Of a DNA stretch of 64,000 bases, positions 63,409-64,000 are shown piece after piece. The DNA lies in assembly GCA_003024785.1 (NCBI GenBank), contig PUQB01000196.1, positions 62,001-126,000 of the forward strand. The letters run 5' to 3'. A model generated the notes under the pieces. That model ran no database searches and was not told the origin of the DNA. It saw only the letters and a list, made by a program, of their open reading frames with translations. Position 1 is the first letter of the stretch. Every line of letters begins with the position of its first letter. The translations under genes and the position numbers were made by a program. This DNA comes from Selaginella tamariscina. Its lineage: Eukaryota; Streptophyta; Lycopodiopsida; Selaginellales; Selaginellaceae.

Positions 63409-63759
63409 TGCAGAGAGAAACGAAATAGTAGCCAGTATGTAGGGTTGTTACAGAATTTAGTTTAAACTGCCAGAATTCGTTTGAATTTGAAACCCGCGCG
63501 CATTCGCATCTCGATTTCTGGCCGTCCGATCTTAATTAGGTTTCGAAAGAATATGCCATTGAATATGCGTTTAGAAAGTATATGCGGATAATCTCCCCGC
63601 CTTCGTTGAGGAGAATTGAAACCCCAACCGCGGGTTCAAACAAACGGGCGTGGCTAGGGTTTCTCTGCTCGGGGCAGGCGCTTGTGGATTTTCTATGGCG
63701 GCAACTGGCTCTCCGTCTTGATTCAGGTGTTCTTTAGGTCTATTTTATGCGGATTTTCC
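63409..63759. promoter_or_regulatory. Shared upstream region of H1 and the divergent gene
   Basis: About 350-420 bases, GC-richer, lie between two divergent starts, and probably act as a bidirectional promoter. It contains CCGCGGG and GCTAGGGTTT (common near plant transcription starts). No TATA box is obvious. Confidence 0.4.
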
Positions 63760-64000
63760 ATGGCGACAGATGGTGCTGCATCTTCTAGAGAGTGATTTAC
63801 GGTACGGTCGAGGTCACATAGGTCGATAATCCGTGAAATGAACTCTTTTTTCTGGTATCGGTTTTCCTCTGACTATGAAAAGATCGATTTTTACTGCTTC
63901 CGGCTTTGAAATTGAACTAATTCTTTATCTTTAGGTCAATCCCTAGTTCGGAGAATCTATATGAGGAGCTGCTAGTCGGAGATGATGACAGAATACAGGA
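63760..64000 (+). CDS. Start of an unidentified gene, cut by the window edge
   Basis: A candidate first exon (63760-63791) reads MATDGAASSR, with a GA/GTGATT donor. An acceptor (TCTTTAG) precedes 63935, from where an open, in-phase frame continues to the edge (SIPSSENLYEELLVGDDDRI). The phases fit exactly. The family is unknown; only about 32 residues are visible. A similar ATGGCGGCAACTGG lies at 63695 but stops after a few codons. Confidence 0.45.

Overview
The window is nuclear DNA of a land plant. It has spliced genes for plant-specific families (tonoplast sugar transporter, chloroplast ClpF adaptor, PLS-type PPR protein, class A heat-stress factor, TAR/alliinase-type aminotransferase, thaumatin-like protein), AT-rich spacers, and Ty1/copia and Ty3/chromovirus retrotransposons. 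The long PPR protein, with nearly identical repeated blocks of the VPDARxY type, resembles fern proteins I know, so a fern or other seedless vascular plant is my best guess. That placement is inference.

Layout. 1-10.5 kb: a tandem duplication with a period of about 5.45 kb. Each unit carries a secreted DNA/RNA non-specific endonuclease gene (minus strand) and a decayed Ty1/copia element. 10.5-12.5 kb: the rest of a copia element, joined to an oppositely oriented copia fragment. 14.1-17 kb: thaumatin-like protein (+), then RPB6 (-) and the NAA38 LSM protein (-). 18.0-22.7 kb: a Ty3 chromovirus with both LTRs and a 5-bp target-site duplication, lacking protease and half of RT. 24.95-26.6 kb: a GC-richer 1.66-kb solo-LTR-like element, also with a 5-bp target duplication. 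30.2-32.6 kb: a TAR/TAA1-like aminotransferase (+). 33.3-38.9 kb: FIP1 polyadenylation factor (-). 39.8-45 kb: AT-rich, with a pogo/Tigger-like transposase fossil. 46.5-50.1 kb: tonoplast sugar transporter (+). 50.4-52.1 kb: ClpF (+). 52.1-57.3 kb: AT-rich, with a hAT fragment. 57.4-59.4 kb: PPR (+). 59.9-61.7 kb: HSFA (+). 62.8-63.3 kb: linker histone H1 (-), divergent from the start of an unknown gene that leaves the window.

The genes do not form one pathway; this is a mixed plant gene neighbourhood. Three window-wide patterns matter to a reader. First, many otherwise convincing exons carry 1-2 nt indels, often one base short in a G run or one unit short in a dinucleotide. They occur in unrelated housekeeping genes, so I suspect sequence or assembly error before pseudogenisation. 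Second, introns very often start with (GT)n/(GA)n tracts directly at the 5' splice site. Third, the most unusual locus is the endonuclease tandem array: both copies are broken, in different exons, and each has duplicated W-box-containing repeats just upstream of its start.
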